Notes: generated by a model from the sequence alone, not told the origin. DNA of 64,000 nt from JALORV01 sp963780715 (GCA_963780715.1 CAWADK010000018.1:56673-120672); one strand, 5' to 3'; shown: positions 34,204-42,946, numbered from the stretch's first letter. Numbers and translations are program-made.

Positions 34204-35451
34204 TCAGGCGTCGAATACCAGGTACAGGCCCAGGCCGATCATGACCAGGCCGCTGATGAGCTTGAGCACCCGTCCCTCGCGTTCCTGCAGGCGGTGGCGG
34301 CTGAGCATCACCACGCCGATGCCGAGGATGATGATGTCGTCGATCATGTAGGCCGCGATGTAGAGCAGCAGGTACCCGTAGTAGCTTGCGGTATCCAGTT
34401 CGCGCAGCGTCAGGATGCGCGTGAAAAGCGCCGGGAAACCGGAGGTGCACAGGAACTCGACGATCTGCACCAGTATGGCCAGCACGATCGCGCCGATGAT
34501 GGCCGCCCCGAGGTTCTCGGCATGCAGGATGTTGCGCATGCGGCTGTAGATGCCCGGCTTCGCCTTCTCCGGGATCGACAGCGAGATGCCGACCTTGAAG
34601 GCCATGAAGTCCTTCACGTTGATGAGGCCGGCCACGATCGCGATCGCGGCAATGATCAGTTGTGACGCACGCGAGAGCCCGATCAGCAGGAACAGGTTCA
34701 GCCAGGCCGCCATGAACAGGAAGTAGGCGATGCCCTGGATCAGCACGAAGGTTCCCGCGATCGCCAGCATGCGACGGCGATCGTTCAGCGGCGCCAGCAG
34801 CGAGATCATCAGCAGCAGGACCCACATCGAGCAGGGGTTGAAGCCGTCGAGCAGGCCCATCGCGAATGTGAATGCCGGCAGGCCAACGTCATCAAGCGTG
34901 AGGGTGCGGCCGAAGAGATCGAGCTGGAACTGCTCCGGCGCCGCCGGGGCGGCCGACTCGGCTTCGACACCACCGGTCTTCGGGCAGGCGAGGCTTTCCT
35001 CGGCATCGCAGGTGCCGGCCTCGTGCGGCGGCGCCGACCCCGCCGCACCACCTCCGCCGAGCGCCGCCAGGATCAGGCGATCGGTGTGCGCCGACTCCGA
35101 ATAGCCGACGATCAGCTGCCCGCCGACATACACCGCCGGAACTCTCGCCCCAGCCCCCCGTTGCGCCCGTGCAAGTTCTTTGAGCCGGTCGAGCGCCGCG
35201 GGCTCTTTCTGCACATCGCGTATGACAATCCGCAGCCCCGGCCGCTCCTTGCCGAGTTGCGCCAGGAATTCCTCGGCCTTGGCGCAGTGCGGACACCCTT
35301 CGCGGACGAAGGCTTCGATCTGGACAGTCGCGGCGCCTCGTGCCGGCGCCTCCTTGGTCGCGGCAGCCGGCGCCGCGTGCGCAAGCACCCCTGAGACGAG
35401 AAGCACCGCCGCGAGCAGCGCCGCGCCACCGAATTGCCAGACCCGCTTCAC
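34204..35451 (-). CDS. Glutaredoxin-CcdA/DsbD-like transmembrane fusion protein
   Basis: This 415-residue protein starts at GTG 35451, nine bases after GGAGG. A signal or first TM covers residues ~7-26. A glutaredoxin-like domain at ~40-125 has CPHC at 53-56 and a VPAVYVGGQ cis-Pro loop. A Cys-containing linker (GTCDAEESLACPK) follows, then a six-TM DsbD/CcdA-type domain with paired Cys in DGFNPCSMW and EFLCTSGFP. The layout suggests electrons enter from a cytoplasmic donor, cross the membrane through the two core cysteines and reach the fused periplasmic CPHC domain. The transfer route is inferred from DsbD/ScsB. Confidence 0.85.
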   Translation of the reverse strand: MKRVWQFGGAALLAAVLLVSGVLAHAAPAAATKEAPARGAATVQIEAFVREGCPHCAKAEEFLAQLGKERPGLRIVIRDVQKEPAALDRLKELARAQRGAGARVPAVYVGGQLIVGYSESAHTDRLILAALGGGGAAGSAPPHEAGTCDAEESLACPKTGGVEAESAAPAAPEQFQLDLFGRTLTLDDVGLPAFTFAMGLLDGFNPCSMWVLLLMISLLAPLNDRRRMLAIAGTFVLIQGIAYFLFMAAWLNLFLLIGLSRASQLIIAAIAIVAGLINVKDFMAFKVGISLSIPEKAKPGIYSRMRNILHAENLGAAIIGAIVLAILVQIVEFLCTSGFPALFTRILTLRELDTASYYGYLLLYIAAYMIDDIIILGIGVVMLSRHRLQEREGRVLKLISGLVMIGLGLYLVFDA

Positions 35452-36050
35452 TTCGACCAACCTCCGGAACCCGTGCGGAGCACCGCCAAGGCGCTCGTCG
35501 ACACAACCGGCGCGAGCATAAGAACCGGGCGCGCGGGCTTCATGCGCTACCGCAGACGCCAGCGCGCGGAAGCTTTACGCGGATCAAGGCCGCTGCGTAT
35601 TGCTGCGCTAGTGGCCTGTAACCGTCGATTCGGGAGTGAAAGGTGGGCCTGGCTGAGCCGAGTGCGCGAAGCGAGCCGCGTCGAATAGCCGTCGCATATT
35701 CGCAAGGTGAGCGACAAAGCAATCGGCCGGCTCGGCCCGCAAGGCACTACTGAATTGGCTGTTACAGGCCACAAGTGCCGGCGCCGCGACTGCTGCGGAC
35801 CCACGGAGGCTCGCGTTTGCCCTGAAACCGCGGTTCAGCCCGCCGGCGGCGGGGCAGACTCATCCGCCCCCCACAGTGACGTGCCCTCGATTCGACTTCT
35901 AGATCGAGGATGCCCGCCGCGCCGACGCGCCAATGCAGGGTATGGCGCCTCATGCGTTCGTACGGCCGGGTTACGACGTTCGTACGAGGGAAAAATCGGC
36001 CCGCTCTCCATAGACTCGCCGTCAGGCACTCACCCGTCGTAGGACTCGCC
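35452..36050. other. Non-coding stretch of ~600 bp
   Basis: No open frame here has recognisable protein features. It contains the 162-bp inverted-repeat element (35611-35772). The last ~60 bp before 36051 are the leader of the cytochrome gene. The leftmost ~60 bp hold the promoter and GGAGG of the leftward fusion gene. Confidence 0.6.
35611..35772. repeat. 162-bp element with long imperfect terminal inverted repeats (MITE-like)
   Basis: The ends are GTGGCCTGTAAC (35611-35622) and its exact reverse complement GTTACAGGCCAC (35761-35772). The similarity continues inward, imperfectly, for about 35 further bases on each side (e.g. ATTC-x-G/AG and AGTG and GGGCC in register). The inside encodes nothing recognisable. 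The size and structure fit a non-autonomous miniature transposable element or a paired palindromic repeat. No clear target-site duplication flanks it. Confidence 0.55.
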
Positions 36051-36971
36051 ATGTCGAACCGCAAAGCCCTGTTTCATCTGCGCACGCTGCCCTCCGCCGT
36101 GCTGGCGCTCGCCGCAGTCGGCGGCAGCGGTTCCGCACTGGCGCAGGCCAACATTGCGAACGGCGAGACCCTGTACAAGCAGAAGATCACTGTGCCGGTG
36201 ACAGGCTCAGTGGCCTGCCAGGACTGCCACGGCCCGGCGTTCATCTTCAAGCGCAGCGCCGCGCAGATCAGCGCCGCGATCGCCGCCAATCGCGGTGGCA
36301 TGAACGTGTACGCGTCGTGGACGGCGGCCCAGATCGGTGACATCGCCGCCTACATGGACGCCGCACAGCCGCCGACGACACCGCCGCTGGCTCTGCCCCC
36401 CGGTTCGCCGGCGCCCGCGCCCGCCCCAGCCCCGGCGCCCGCACCGGCACCGGCTCCTGGCACGCCGACGAACAAGCCGACCGTCGCCATGAGCTCGCCG
36501 CTGTTCAGCAGCACCGAGGTCAGCAAGTACAGCCAGACCATCGGGCTGCAGGTCACCAACAGCACCACGGCGCCGATCGTCCTGTCCAATCCGGCCCTGA
36601 TACCGCCGACCGGCACGAACCTCGAGTTCGTCGTTGCCAAGCCGCCGGCCGGCACGAAAGAATGCAAGCCGCTCGATCTCCTGGACGTCGGAACCAGCTG
36701 CTCCTTCGGGGTGCAGTTCGCGCCGCTCAACGCCGGCACCCGTACCGAAAAGTGGACGATCAAGTTCGAGGGCAACGTGCCCGCGGTGGAGGTGACACTG
36801 GAAGGCACGGCCATCGCCGTTGCCGCCGGCGCGACGTCGCCTACGACCGCGCCGACGACTTCCTCGGCCAATGCGCCGACCGACGGGGGTGGCGGCGCGC
36901 TGGGCTGGCTCAGTTTGTTCGGCCTGTCGAGCTTCCTCGCGCTCGGCAGCGTGCGGCGGCGTCTGAGCTGA
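36051..36971 (+). CDS. Cytochrome c with Ig-like domain and GlyGly-CTERM-type sorting tail
   Basis: This is a 306-residue exported protein with a signal peptide at residues ~1-32. A class I cytochrome c domain has CQDCH at 56-60 and a likely axial Met84. A Pro/Ala linker of seven AP repeats covers ~121-137. A beta-sandwich domain at ~145-255 resembles 'choice-of-anchor D'/HYDIN-like folds (TGTNLEFVV, SCSFGVQFAPLNAGTRT). The end is Gly-rich, then a TM helix and RRR (GGGGALGWLSLF...RRRLS, 279-306). That tripartite tail is the GlyGly-CTERM/rhombosortase pattern, implying processing and surface release. A cytochrome with this tail is unusual. Confidence 0.8.
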   Translation: MSNRKALFHLRTLPSAVLALAAVGGSGSALAQANIANGETLYKQKITVPVTGSVACQDCHGPAFIFKRSAAQISAAIAANRGGMNVYASWTAAQIGDIAAYMDAAQPPTTPPLALPPGSPAPAPAPAPAPAPAPAPGTPTNKPTVAMSSPLFSSTEVSKYSQTIGLQVTNSTTAPIVLSNPALIPPTGTNLEFVVAKPPAGTKECKPLDLLDVGTSCSFGVQFAPLNAGTRTEKWTIKFEGNVPAVEVTLEGTAIAVAAGATSPTTAPTTSSANAPTDGGGGALGWLSLFGLSSFLALGSVRRRLS

Positions 36972-37012
36972 CAACCGACTACGCGCTAGCAAGCGCTCAC
37001 AATGAGACGGCG

Positions 37013-37270
37013 TCAGCCGCCGCTCAAGGCTTGCACGATCAGTAGTTCATCGGTCGGCTGCAACGGCTCGGCTAGCCGGAACAGCGCTTCGCCCTTGACG
37101 AAGAAACGCACATGCGGGCGAATCGCGTCCTGTTCATTGACCATGCGGAAACGGATGCCCGGAAACTGGCGGTCGAGGTCATCGAGCACGGCGCCGAGCG
37201 TGCTTCCGTTCGCTTCGACCCATGACCGTTGCGTGTAGGGACGCAGCGGACTCGGGATCAGCACCTTCAT
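37013..37270 (-). CDS. MoaD/ThiS-like ubiquitin-fold sulfur carrier
   Basis: This 85-residue beta-grasp protein ends in Gly-Gly (VQALSGG), as required for adenylation and thiocarboxylation. The core pattern VLIPSPLRPYTQ, GAVLDDLDRQFPG and EALFRLAEPLQPTDELLIV fits MoaD/ThiS. It is 12 bp downstream of the BNR-repeat gene in one unit, not with other cofactor genes. A role as a dedicated sulfur carrier is possible, but a general MoaD function cannot be excluded. Confidence 0.85.
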   Translation of the reverse strand: MKVLIPSPLRPYTQRSWVEANGSTLGAVLDDLDRQFPGIRFRMVNEQDAIRPHVRFFVKGEALFRLAEPLQPTDELLIVQALSGG

Positions 37271-37282
37271 CGGACCACCAGG

Positions 37283-38479
37283 CTAGGCGAGTTCAGCCGC
37301 TTCCACCGCATAGATCTCTGGCAGGTTGCGGGCGATGCAGGTCCAGCGCTGACCTTCGTCACGGCTCATCCAGAGTTCGCCACTTGTCGTCCCAAAGTAC
37401 AGGCCGACGGGGTCGCGCGCATCCGCCGTCATCGCCTGACGCTTGATCGTCCACCACGCCTGCTCCTTCGGCAGTCCAGCGTCGAGTCGCTGCCAGGTCT
37501 TGCCGGCATTGCGCGTGCCATAGACCGCCGGCTTGCCGCCCGGGCTGGTGCGTGGCCAGACGGTCTGCCCGTCCATCGGCAGCACCCAGGCCGTGTCGGC
37601 GTCGCGCGGATGCACGACCATTGTGAAGCCGACGTCGCCAACCTTCTTCGGCATCGACGTGCCGATGCGCACCCACGTGCGCGACGGCCGGTCGAGGCGG
37701 TAGATGCCGCAGTGGTTCTGCTGGTAGAGCCGGTCCGGCTGGCTCGGACACAGGCGCACGCAGTGCGGGTCGTGGAACGTGATGACCGCGGGATCGAACC
37801 CTTCGACCACCTGCATGCCGTCGACGAGCGGCTTGAACGTCTTCCCACCATCGACGGACTCGTGCACGCCACCGCCCGACATGCCGAAATACATGTGCTT
37901 GGGATCGCGCGGGTCGACGATGATCGAATGCAGTTTCGGCCCATCGGGCGTGCCGTCCTGCACCGACCCCATCCACTCGATGTACTTCGGATCATCGTTG
38001 ATGTGAGAAAACGGGCTCCAGGACACGCCACCGTCATCCGAGCGGAACAGCCCCTGCGGCGAGGTGCCGGCATACCAGACACCAGGTTCGCCGGCCGGTC
38101 CGGGTGTCAGCCAGAACGTGTGATCGACGACGCGTCCCTTGCCGTCGGCCGCTTTCGCAAAGGCCGGTGGCCGTGCCGCCTCCTTCCACGTGCGTCCACG
38201 ATCCGTGGACCGGAATACGGTGGGGCCGAGATGACCCGTCTTGGCCGCGGCCAGTAGCGTGCGGCCGTCGCGCGGGTCGAGCACGAGGTGGCTGACGATG
38301 TGGCCGAGGAAGTGCGGCCCGTCGACGCGCCACGAACGGCGCGCGGCGTCGCCATGCAGCAGCCACGCACCCTTGCGGGTGGCCACGAGCAACAGGACGC
38401 GCCGTGGCTTGACAGGCGTCTTGCGGGCGATCGGCTTCGTCGCTGTGCCTTTCATCGCCTTGCGGGTCTTGGTCGCCAT
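37283..38479 (-). CDS. BNR/sialidase-like beta-propeller protein
   Basis: This is a 398-residue protein of repeated blades with Asp-box motifs: RSTDRGRTWKE, RSDDGGVSWSP, ESVDGGKTFKP, GTRNAGKTWQR and SRDEGQRWTC. The N-terminal ~28 residues are very Lys/Arg/Thr-rich (MATKTRKAMKGTATKP) and carry no signal peptide. Relatives are often named exo-alpha-sialidase or 'glycosyl hydrolase', but the catalytic Arg triad is not evident. Its constant partner here is the MoaD-like gene 12 bp downstream. Function unknown; the pairing is the main clue. Confidence 0.85.
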   Translation of the reverse strand: MATKTRKAMKGTATKPIARKTPVKPRRVLLLVATRKGAWLLHGDAARRSWRVDGPHFLGHIVSHLVLDPRDGRTLLAAAKTGHLGPTVFRSTDRGRTWKEAARPPAFAKAADGKGRVVDHTFWLTPGPAGEPGVWYAGTSPQGLFRSDDGGVSWSPFSHINDDPKYIEWMGSVQDGTPDGPKLHSIIVDPRDPKHMYFGMSGGGVHESVDGGKTFKPLVDGMQVVEGFDPAVITFHDPHCVRLCPSQPDRLYQQNHCGIYRLDRPSRTWVRIGTSMPKKVGDVGFTMVVHPRDADTAWVLPMDGQTVWPRTSPGGKPAVYGTRNAGKTWQRLDAGLPKEQAWWTIKRQAMTADARDPVGLYFGTTSGELWMSRDEGQRWTCIARNLPEIYAVEAAELA

Positions 38480-38681
38480 CGCCTTCTCCTGTTTGTTGTT
38501 TGCGCCGGCTCGCGACGCTGTGCGGCCCTGGCCGCCCAAGCGTCCGCGCAGGCTAGTCGCACCGGGTCCGGTGTCAAGACCCGCCGGTGCGAACCGGCGG
38601 AATTGAAGAGCAAGCCGCGGAGTTCCCGCCGCGAAGGCGACGACTACTGTCGCGTCATCGATAAGATGACAGGAGACGCCC

Positions 38682-39761
38682 GTGAACATGGCCACCCGGA
38701 CCGAGATGCTCGCCGCCGCGACGCTCAGCGATCCCCGCTGGGCTTCGGTCGCCGCACGCGACCGCAAGGCGGACGGCTCGTTTTTCTACGCGGTGAAGAC
38801 CACCGGTGTCTACTGCCGCCCATCGTGCGCGTCGCGCACGCCGCGACCGGAGAACGTGTCGTTTCATGTCACGGCGGCCGACGCTGAACGCGCAGGGTTT
38901 CGACCCTGCAAGCGTTGCCGTCCTGACCAGGCTGTTCAGGGCGAGGCGAACGATCGTCGCATCGCCGAGCTGTGCCGCTACATCGAAGGGGCCGACCATG
39001 TTCCCAGCCTGGACGAACTGGCGGAGCGCGCGCGACTGAGCCCGTTCCACCTGCACCGGATGTTCAAGGCCGCGACCGGCGTGACACCGCGGCAGTACGC
39101 GGCGGCGCACCGGGGGCGACGCGTTCGTGCCGCGCTCGATGACCGCCGCACAGTGACGCAGGCGATCTACGACGCCGGCTACAACTCGAGCGGCCGTTTC
39201 TACGACGCCGCCGCGGGCCTGCTCGGCATGACGCCCACGCGTTTCCGCGAGGGCGGCACCGATACCGAGATCCGCTTCGCCATCGGCGAGTGTTCGCTCG
39301 GATCGATCCTCGTGGCCGCCACCGACAAAGGGGTCTGCGCGATTCTGCTCGGCGACGATCCGGATGCGCTGGCACGCGACCTGCAGGATCGCTTTCCGCG
39401 CGCACGGTTGATCGGCGGCGACCGCGAGTTCGAACGCGTGGTCGCCGCAGTGGTCGGGTTCGTCGAACACCCGAAGCTCGGTCTCGAACTGCCGCTCGAC
39501 ATCCGCGGCACGGCATTCCAGCAGCGCGTATGGCAGGCCCTGCGTGAGATCCCGGCTGGCCGTACGGTCAGTTACTCCGACGTGGCCGCGCGTATCGGGG
39601 CGCCGCGCTCGACGCGCGCCGTGGCGCAGGCGATCGCCTCCAATCGCCTGGCGGTTGCGATTCCCTGCCATCGCGTCGTGCGCAACGACGGTGCGCTTGC
39701 GGGTTATCGGTGGGGTGTCGAGCGCAAGCGCACGCTAATCGAGCGCGAAGCCACGGACTGA
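38682..39761 (+). CDS. ada: Bifunctional Ada: DNA-repair methyltransferase/transcription activator
   Basis: This 359-residue protein has full Ada architecture. The Zn/methylphosphotriester domain has C45, C49, C76 and C79 (YCRPSC, PCKRC). The AraC-type helix-turn-helix at ~95-185 includes SPFHLHRMFKAATGVTPRQY. The O6-methylguanine methyltransferase domain is at ~205-359 with the PCHRVV active site. It repairs alkylated DNA and, once methylated at the N-terminal Cys, activates its regulon. GTG 38682 or ATG 38688 starts it. The two domains' functions are well established in the family. Confidence 0.96.
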   Translation: MNMATRTEMLAAATLSDPRWASVAARDRKADGSFFYAVKTTGVYCRPSCASRTPRPENVSFHVTAADAERAGFRPCKRCRPDQAVQGEANDRRIAELCRYIEGADHVPSLDELAERARLSPFHLHRMFKAATGVTPRQYAAAHRGRRVRAALDDRRTVTQAIYDAGYNSSGRFYDAAAGLLGMTPTRFREGGTDTEIRFAIGECSLGSILVAATDKGVCAILLGDDPDALARDLQDRFPRARLIGGDREFERVVAAVVGFVEHPKLGLELPLDIRGTAFQQRVWQALREIPAGRTVSYSDVAARIGAPRSTRAVAQAIASNRLAVAIPCHRVVRNDGALAGYRWGVERKRTLIEREATD

Positions 39762-39912
39762 CAGCACGCCCGGCGCGTCGCGCCGGCGACGCGGTTGCAA
39801 CTCGCCGCCGCCGTCGACTTCATCCAGAATCGCCCCTCGCGGATTCAGACGGTGAGGAACCCTTCTGCCTGCAACGAACACCCGTGGTGCGGGCGCCGGT
39901 GACGATGATGGC

Positions 39913-41394
39913 GTGGTCTTTCCGCGCGCGAGCGACGGCCGTCGCAGCACGCTGGAGACGAACCGCGCCGTGTTCGCCGACGCGCTGCGCGTGGCCAGTC
40001 CCACGGCCGCCGCAGCGGCCGGGCAGGAGCGCGACTGGCGCCGCCGGTACATCGTGCATGCGCGACGCCTCACCGAATCGGCATTTGATTCGGCAACGGT
40101 CGCGCACGACATCGCCGTTGCGGGGCTGAACTCGGCGCGCGAGCGCCTGCGCTTTGTGCGGGACGGCAGCGAGACATCAATCGACGCGGCGATGGCCGCG
40201 CCTCGCGCGCCGTTTGCGACACACAGCGTCGTCGGTAGCAACACGTCCGGCCCAGCCCCGCTGGCGATCCCGCTGCATGGTCAACTCCTGGCGGGCGACG
40301 CGTTGCGGCGCCAGCTGGATCGCTGGCTCGATGCGGGGTTATGCGAGCCGTCGTTCGTCGCGGCCATCGCACGCGTGCAGTCTCATCCCGAGTGGCTCGA
40401 CCTGTCGGACCAGCGCATCGCGCTACTCGGCGCCCACGCCGAGATGTCGCCACTGCCGTGGCTGCTGCAATGGCGCGCGACGGTCTACGCCGTCGACCTG
40501 CCGCGCCCGGACATCTGGCAACGGTTGCTGCGGCTGGCACATGACGGTAACGGCACGCTGAAGGCGCCCTTCCGCGTCGATCCCGGACCGGGCGCGACGC
40601 TCGACGAACTGACGCAGCAGGCCGGCGCGGACCTGATCGTCGACACACCGGAAGTCGCCGACTGGCTCGCGGCGGCGGACGGCCCCCTCACTGTCGGCGC
40701 CTACGCCTACCTCGACAGCGCCCTGCACGTCCGTGTGTCGGCGGCGATGGACTCAATACAGGCCCGGGTCGCCGCGCAGCGCCGCGACGTCATGCTGGCG
40801 ATGCTGGCCACGCCGACTGATGCCTGTGCGGTTCCGGCCGGCGCATTGAAAATGGCACACGCGCGCTACGCCGCGCGGGGCGTGGCCGCGAAGCTGGCTG
40901 GCGCTGTCACGGCCGGCCGGGCCTTCGCCCGCAACGGCGAGTGGCGGGTAGCCGAGCCCGCGGCCGACGAAGCTCTCGGTGGCATCGTCGATGCGCTCGT
41001 CGTGCAGCAGGGACCGAATTACCTGCTGGCGAAGCGGCTGCAGCTGTGGCGGGCACTGGTCGCGCGCTCGACCGGGACACGCGTGTCGTACCGGATCGCG
41101 CCGCCGGCGCTGACGAAGTCCGTCACGAAGAACCGCCTGATCGCGGCGGTGTACCGGTCGGCTGACCGCTTCGGCGCGCATGGCTTCGAGCCTGCGACCG
41201 CCGCCGCGCTGATGGTCGCGCTGCTGGTGCATGACCTGCGACATCCTTCTGCGATTGCCAATCCGGACGTGCCGCTCGATCATCCGCTGCAACTAGTGAC
41301 GGACGCCGCCTTCCATGGCGGTCTGTGGCGGATGCCGTTTGCCCCCCGCTCGGCCCTGCCGGTGGCGGCCGTCCTGGGAATGCTGCAAGGCTGA
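39913..41394 (+). CDS. Conserved-looking protein of unknown function
   Basis: This is a 493-residue protein with good coding character from GTG 39913 (no ATG in frame; an in-frame stop lies at 39853). A helical N-terminal part (WRRRYIVHARRLTESAF) is followed by a Rossmann-like segment with IALLGAHAEMSPLPWLL and ATVYAVDLPRPDIW (residues ~165-200). Alternating helices follow, ending DHPLQLVTDAAFHGGLWR. There is no signal peptide or TM. The central segment suggests a nucleotide- or SAM-type fold, but no catalytic motif is clear. It lies between ada and the ECF42 operon and shares neither promoter. I do not recognise it. Confidence 0.6.
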   Translation: MVFPRASDGRRSTLETNRAVFADALRVASPTAAAAAGQERDWRRRYIVHARRLTESAFDSATVAHDIAVAGLNSARERLRFVRDGSETSIDAAMAAPRAPFATHSVVGSNTSGPAPLAIPLHGQLLAGDALRRQLDRWLDAGLCEPSFVAAIARVQSHPEWLDLSDQRIALLGAHAEMSPLPWLLQWRATVYAVDLPRPDIWQRLLRLAHDGNGTLKAPFRVDPGPGATLDELTQQAGADLIVDTPEVADWLAAADGPLTVGAYAYLDSALHVRVSAAMDSIQARVAAQRRDVMLAMLATPTDACAVPAGALKMAHARYAARGVAAKLAGAVTAGRAFARNGEWRVAEPAADEALGGIVDALVVQQGPNYLLAKRLQLWRALVARSTGTRVSYRIAPPALTKSVTKNRLIAAVYRSADRFGAHGFEPATAAALMVALLVHDLRHPSAIANPDVPLDHPLQLVTDAAFHGGLWRMPFAPRSALPVAAVLGMLQG

Positions 41395-41444
41395 GGTCCA
41401 GCCGGATCGCGGGGCCTGGCGCGGATAGAAAGTCTGGGGCCGGA

Positions 41445-41471
41445 TGTCGATTCCGCGCCCGGTCGTTCGAC
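41445..41471 (+). promoter_or_regulatory. Predicted ECF42 sigma-factor promoter of the DGPF operon
   Basis: TGTCGA (41445-41450) and CGAC (41468-41471) are 17 bp apart. The ECF42 group is reported to use TGTCGA at -35 and CGA(C/T) at -10. The -10 end lies 48 bp before the first gene of the operon that encodes the ECF42 factor, giving positive autoregulation. An identical arrangement recurs at 60255-60281. Confidence 0.7.
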
Positions 41472-41519
41472 GTACCTCTGAAGCCGGCAGCCTGCCGGAG
41501 GCAAGCGAGGAGATCCGTG

Positions 41520-41957
41520 ATGCGAGTGATGGTGATGGTGAAGGCGACGGCCGACTCCGAGGCCGGCGCGATGCCCAGCGAGGAACTGCTGACGGCGATG
41601 GGTGCCTTCAACGAGGAACTGGTCAAGGCCGGCGTGATGCTGGCGGGCGAGGGCCTGCACCCGAGCGCGAAAGGCAAGCGGGTGCGCTTCAGTGGTCGTC
41701 AGCGCACCGTCATCGACGGTCCGTTTGCCGAAACGAAGGAACTGGTCGCCGGATTCTGGTTGTGGCAGGTGAAGTCGATGGAAGAGGCGATCGAGTGGGT
41801 CCGGCGTTGCCCAAACCCGATGCCGACCGAGTCCGAGATCGAGATCCGCCCGGTGTTCGAGGCCGAGGACTTCGGCGCCGAGCTCACGCCGGAACTGCGC
41901 GCCCAGGAAGACCGGCTGCGGGCACAGGCCGACCAGCTGGCCCGGCGCAGCAAGTAG
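41520..41957 (+). CDS. YciI/DGPF-domain protein 1
   Basis: This 145-residue YciI-fold protein with the DGPF motif (TVIDGPFAETKELVAGFWLW) starts at ATG 41520 behind GAGGAG. The first half has MVKATADSEAGAMPSEE and MLAGEGLHPS, where the family carries its candidate acid/base residues. A charged helical tail (LTPELRAQEDRLRAQ) follows. DGPF proteins are the hallmark neighbours of ECF42 sigma factors and may be their input or output; no reaction is established. First gene of a six-gene operon ending in the sigma factor. Confidence 0.9.
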   Translation: MRVMVMVKATADSEAGAMPSEELLTAMGAFNEELVKAGVMLAGEGLHPSAKGKRVRFSGRQRTVIDGPFAETKELVAGFWLWQVKSMEEAIEWVRRCPNPMPTESEIEIRPVFEAEDFGAELTPELRAQEDRLRAQADQLARRSK

Positions 41958-41984
41958 ACGCGTTGACCGCGAAGGAGACCGACG

Positions 41985-42470
41985 ATGGCCACCCTGCAAC
42001 GCATCATGCCCTGCCTGTGGTTCGACAACGAGGCCGAGCCCGCCGCGAACTTTTATATCTCTGTTTTTCCGAACTCACGCATCAAGACGGTCTCGCGCTA
42101 CGGCGAGGCCGGCTTCGAGCATCATCGGCGACCGGCCGGCTCGGTCATGGTGGTGATCTTCGAGCTCGACGGCCAGGAGTTCATGGGCCTCAACGGCGGG
42201 CCGATCTTCAAGTTCACCGAGGCGATCTCGCTCGTCGTCCATTGCGACACGCAGGACGAGATCGATCACTACTGGAACACGCTCGGCGCCGGTGGTGACC
42301 CACGCGCGCAGCAATGCGGCTGGCTGAAGGACCGCTACGGCCTGTCGTGGCAGATCGTGCCGAGCATCGTCGGCCAACTGATGACCGGCCCGAACTCGGA
42401 CCGCGTGATGGCGGCCGTCATGGAAATGAAGAAACTTGACCTCGCGGCGATGCAGGCCGCGGCCCGCTGA
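41985..42470 (+). CDS. VOC family protein, PhnB-like (1)
   Basis: This 161-residue glyoxalase-fold protein is of the PhnB/3-demethylubiquinone-methyltransferase-like subgroup. Hallmarks are MPCLWFDNEAEPAANFYISVFPNS at the N terminus, then FMGLNGGPIFKFTEAISL and CGWLKDRYGLSWQIVP. Such proteins are widespread and mostly uncharacterised, despite the methyltransferase name. The gap to the upstream gene is 27 bp. Its presence in an ECF42 operon is typical of the group's variable second module. Confidence 0.9.
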   Translation: MATLQRIMPCLWFDNEAEPAANFYISVFPNSRIKTVSRYGEAGFEHHRRPAGSVMVVIFELDGQEFMGLNGGPIFKFTEAISLVVHCDTQDEIDHYWNTLGAGGDPRAQQCGWLKDRYGLSWQIVPSIVGQLMTGPNSDRVMAAVMEMKKLDLAAMQAAAR

Positions 42471-42505
42471 TGTAGACGAGCAAGGTAGACGAGAAAGGAC
42501 ATCCC

Positions 42506-42925
42506 ATGAACGTGCAACCGTACCTGTTCTTCGAAGGCCGCGCCGAAGAGGCGCTCGCGTTCTATACGAAGGCGCTCGGCACCAAGGTCGACATGGTGAT
42601 GCGCAACAACGAGGCGCCCGAACCGCCGCCACCCGGCATGCTGCCTCCGGGCAGCGAGAACAAGGTGATGCACGCCTCGTTCAAGGTCGGCGACACCGAT
42701 GTCATGCTGTCGGATGGCCGCTGCTCCGGCAAGCCAAGTTTCGCCGGCTTTTCACTGTCGATCACGGCACCCGACGAGGCGGCTGCACGTCGCATGTTCA
42801 GCGCGCTCGCCGAGGGCGGCACGGTGACGATGCCGATCGGCAAGACGTTCTGGTCGCCATGCTTCGGCATGCTGACTGACCGCTTCGGCGTTGGCTGGAT
42901 GGTCACCGTCGTGTCCGCTGCCTGA
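42506..42925 (+). CDS. VOC family protein, PhnB-like (2)
   Basis: This 139-residue protein is paralogous in fold to its upstream neighbour. It begins MNVQPYLFFEGRAEEALAFYTKALG, has MHASFKVGDTDVMLSDG in the middle, and ends GMLTDRFGVGWMVTV. This is the E. coli PhnB (YjdN) pattern with a hydrophobic pocket. AGAAAGGA precedes ATG 42506. It belongs to the sigma-factor operon; function unknown. Confidence 0.9.
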   Translation: MNVQPYLFFEGRAEEALAFYTKALGTKVDMVMRNNEAPEPPPPGMLPPGSENKVMHASFKVGDTDVMLSDGRCSGKPSFAGFSLSITAPDEAAARRMFSALAEGGTVTMPIGKTFWSPCFGMLTDRFGVGWMVTVVSAA

Positions 42926-42946
42926 ACCCCATTCGCGGAGACAATC

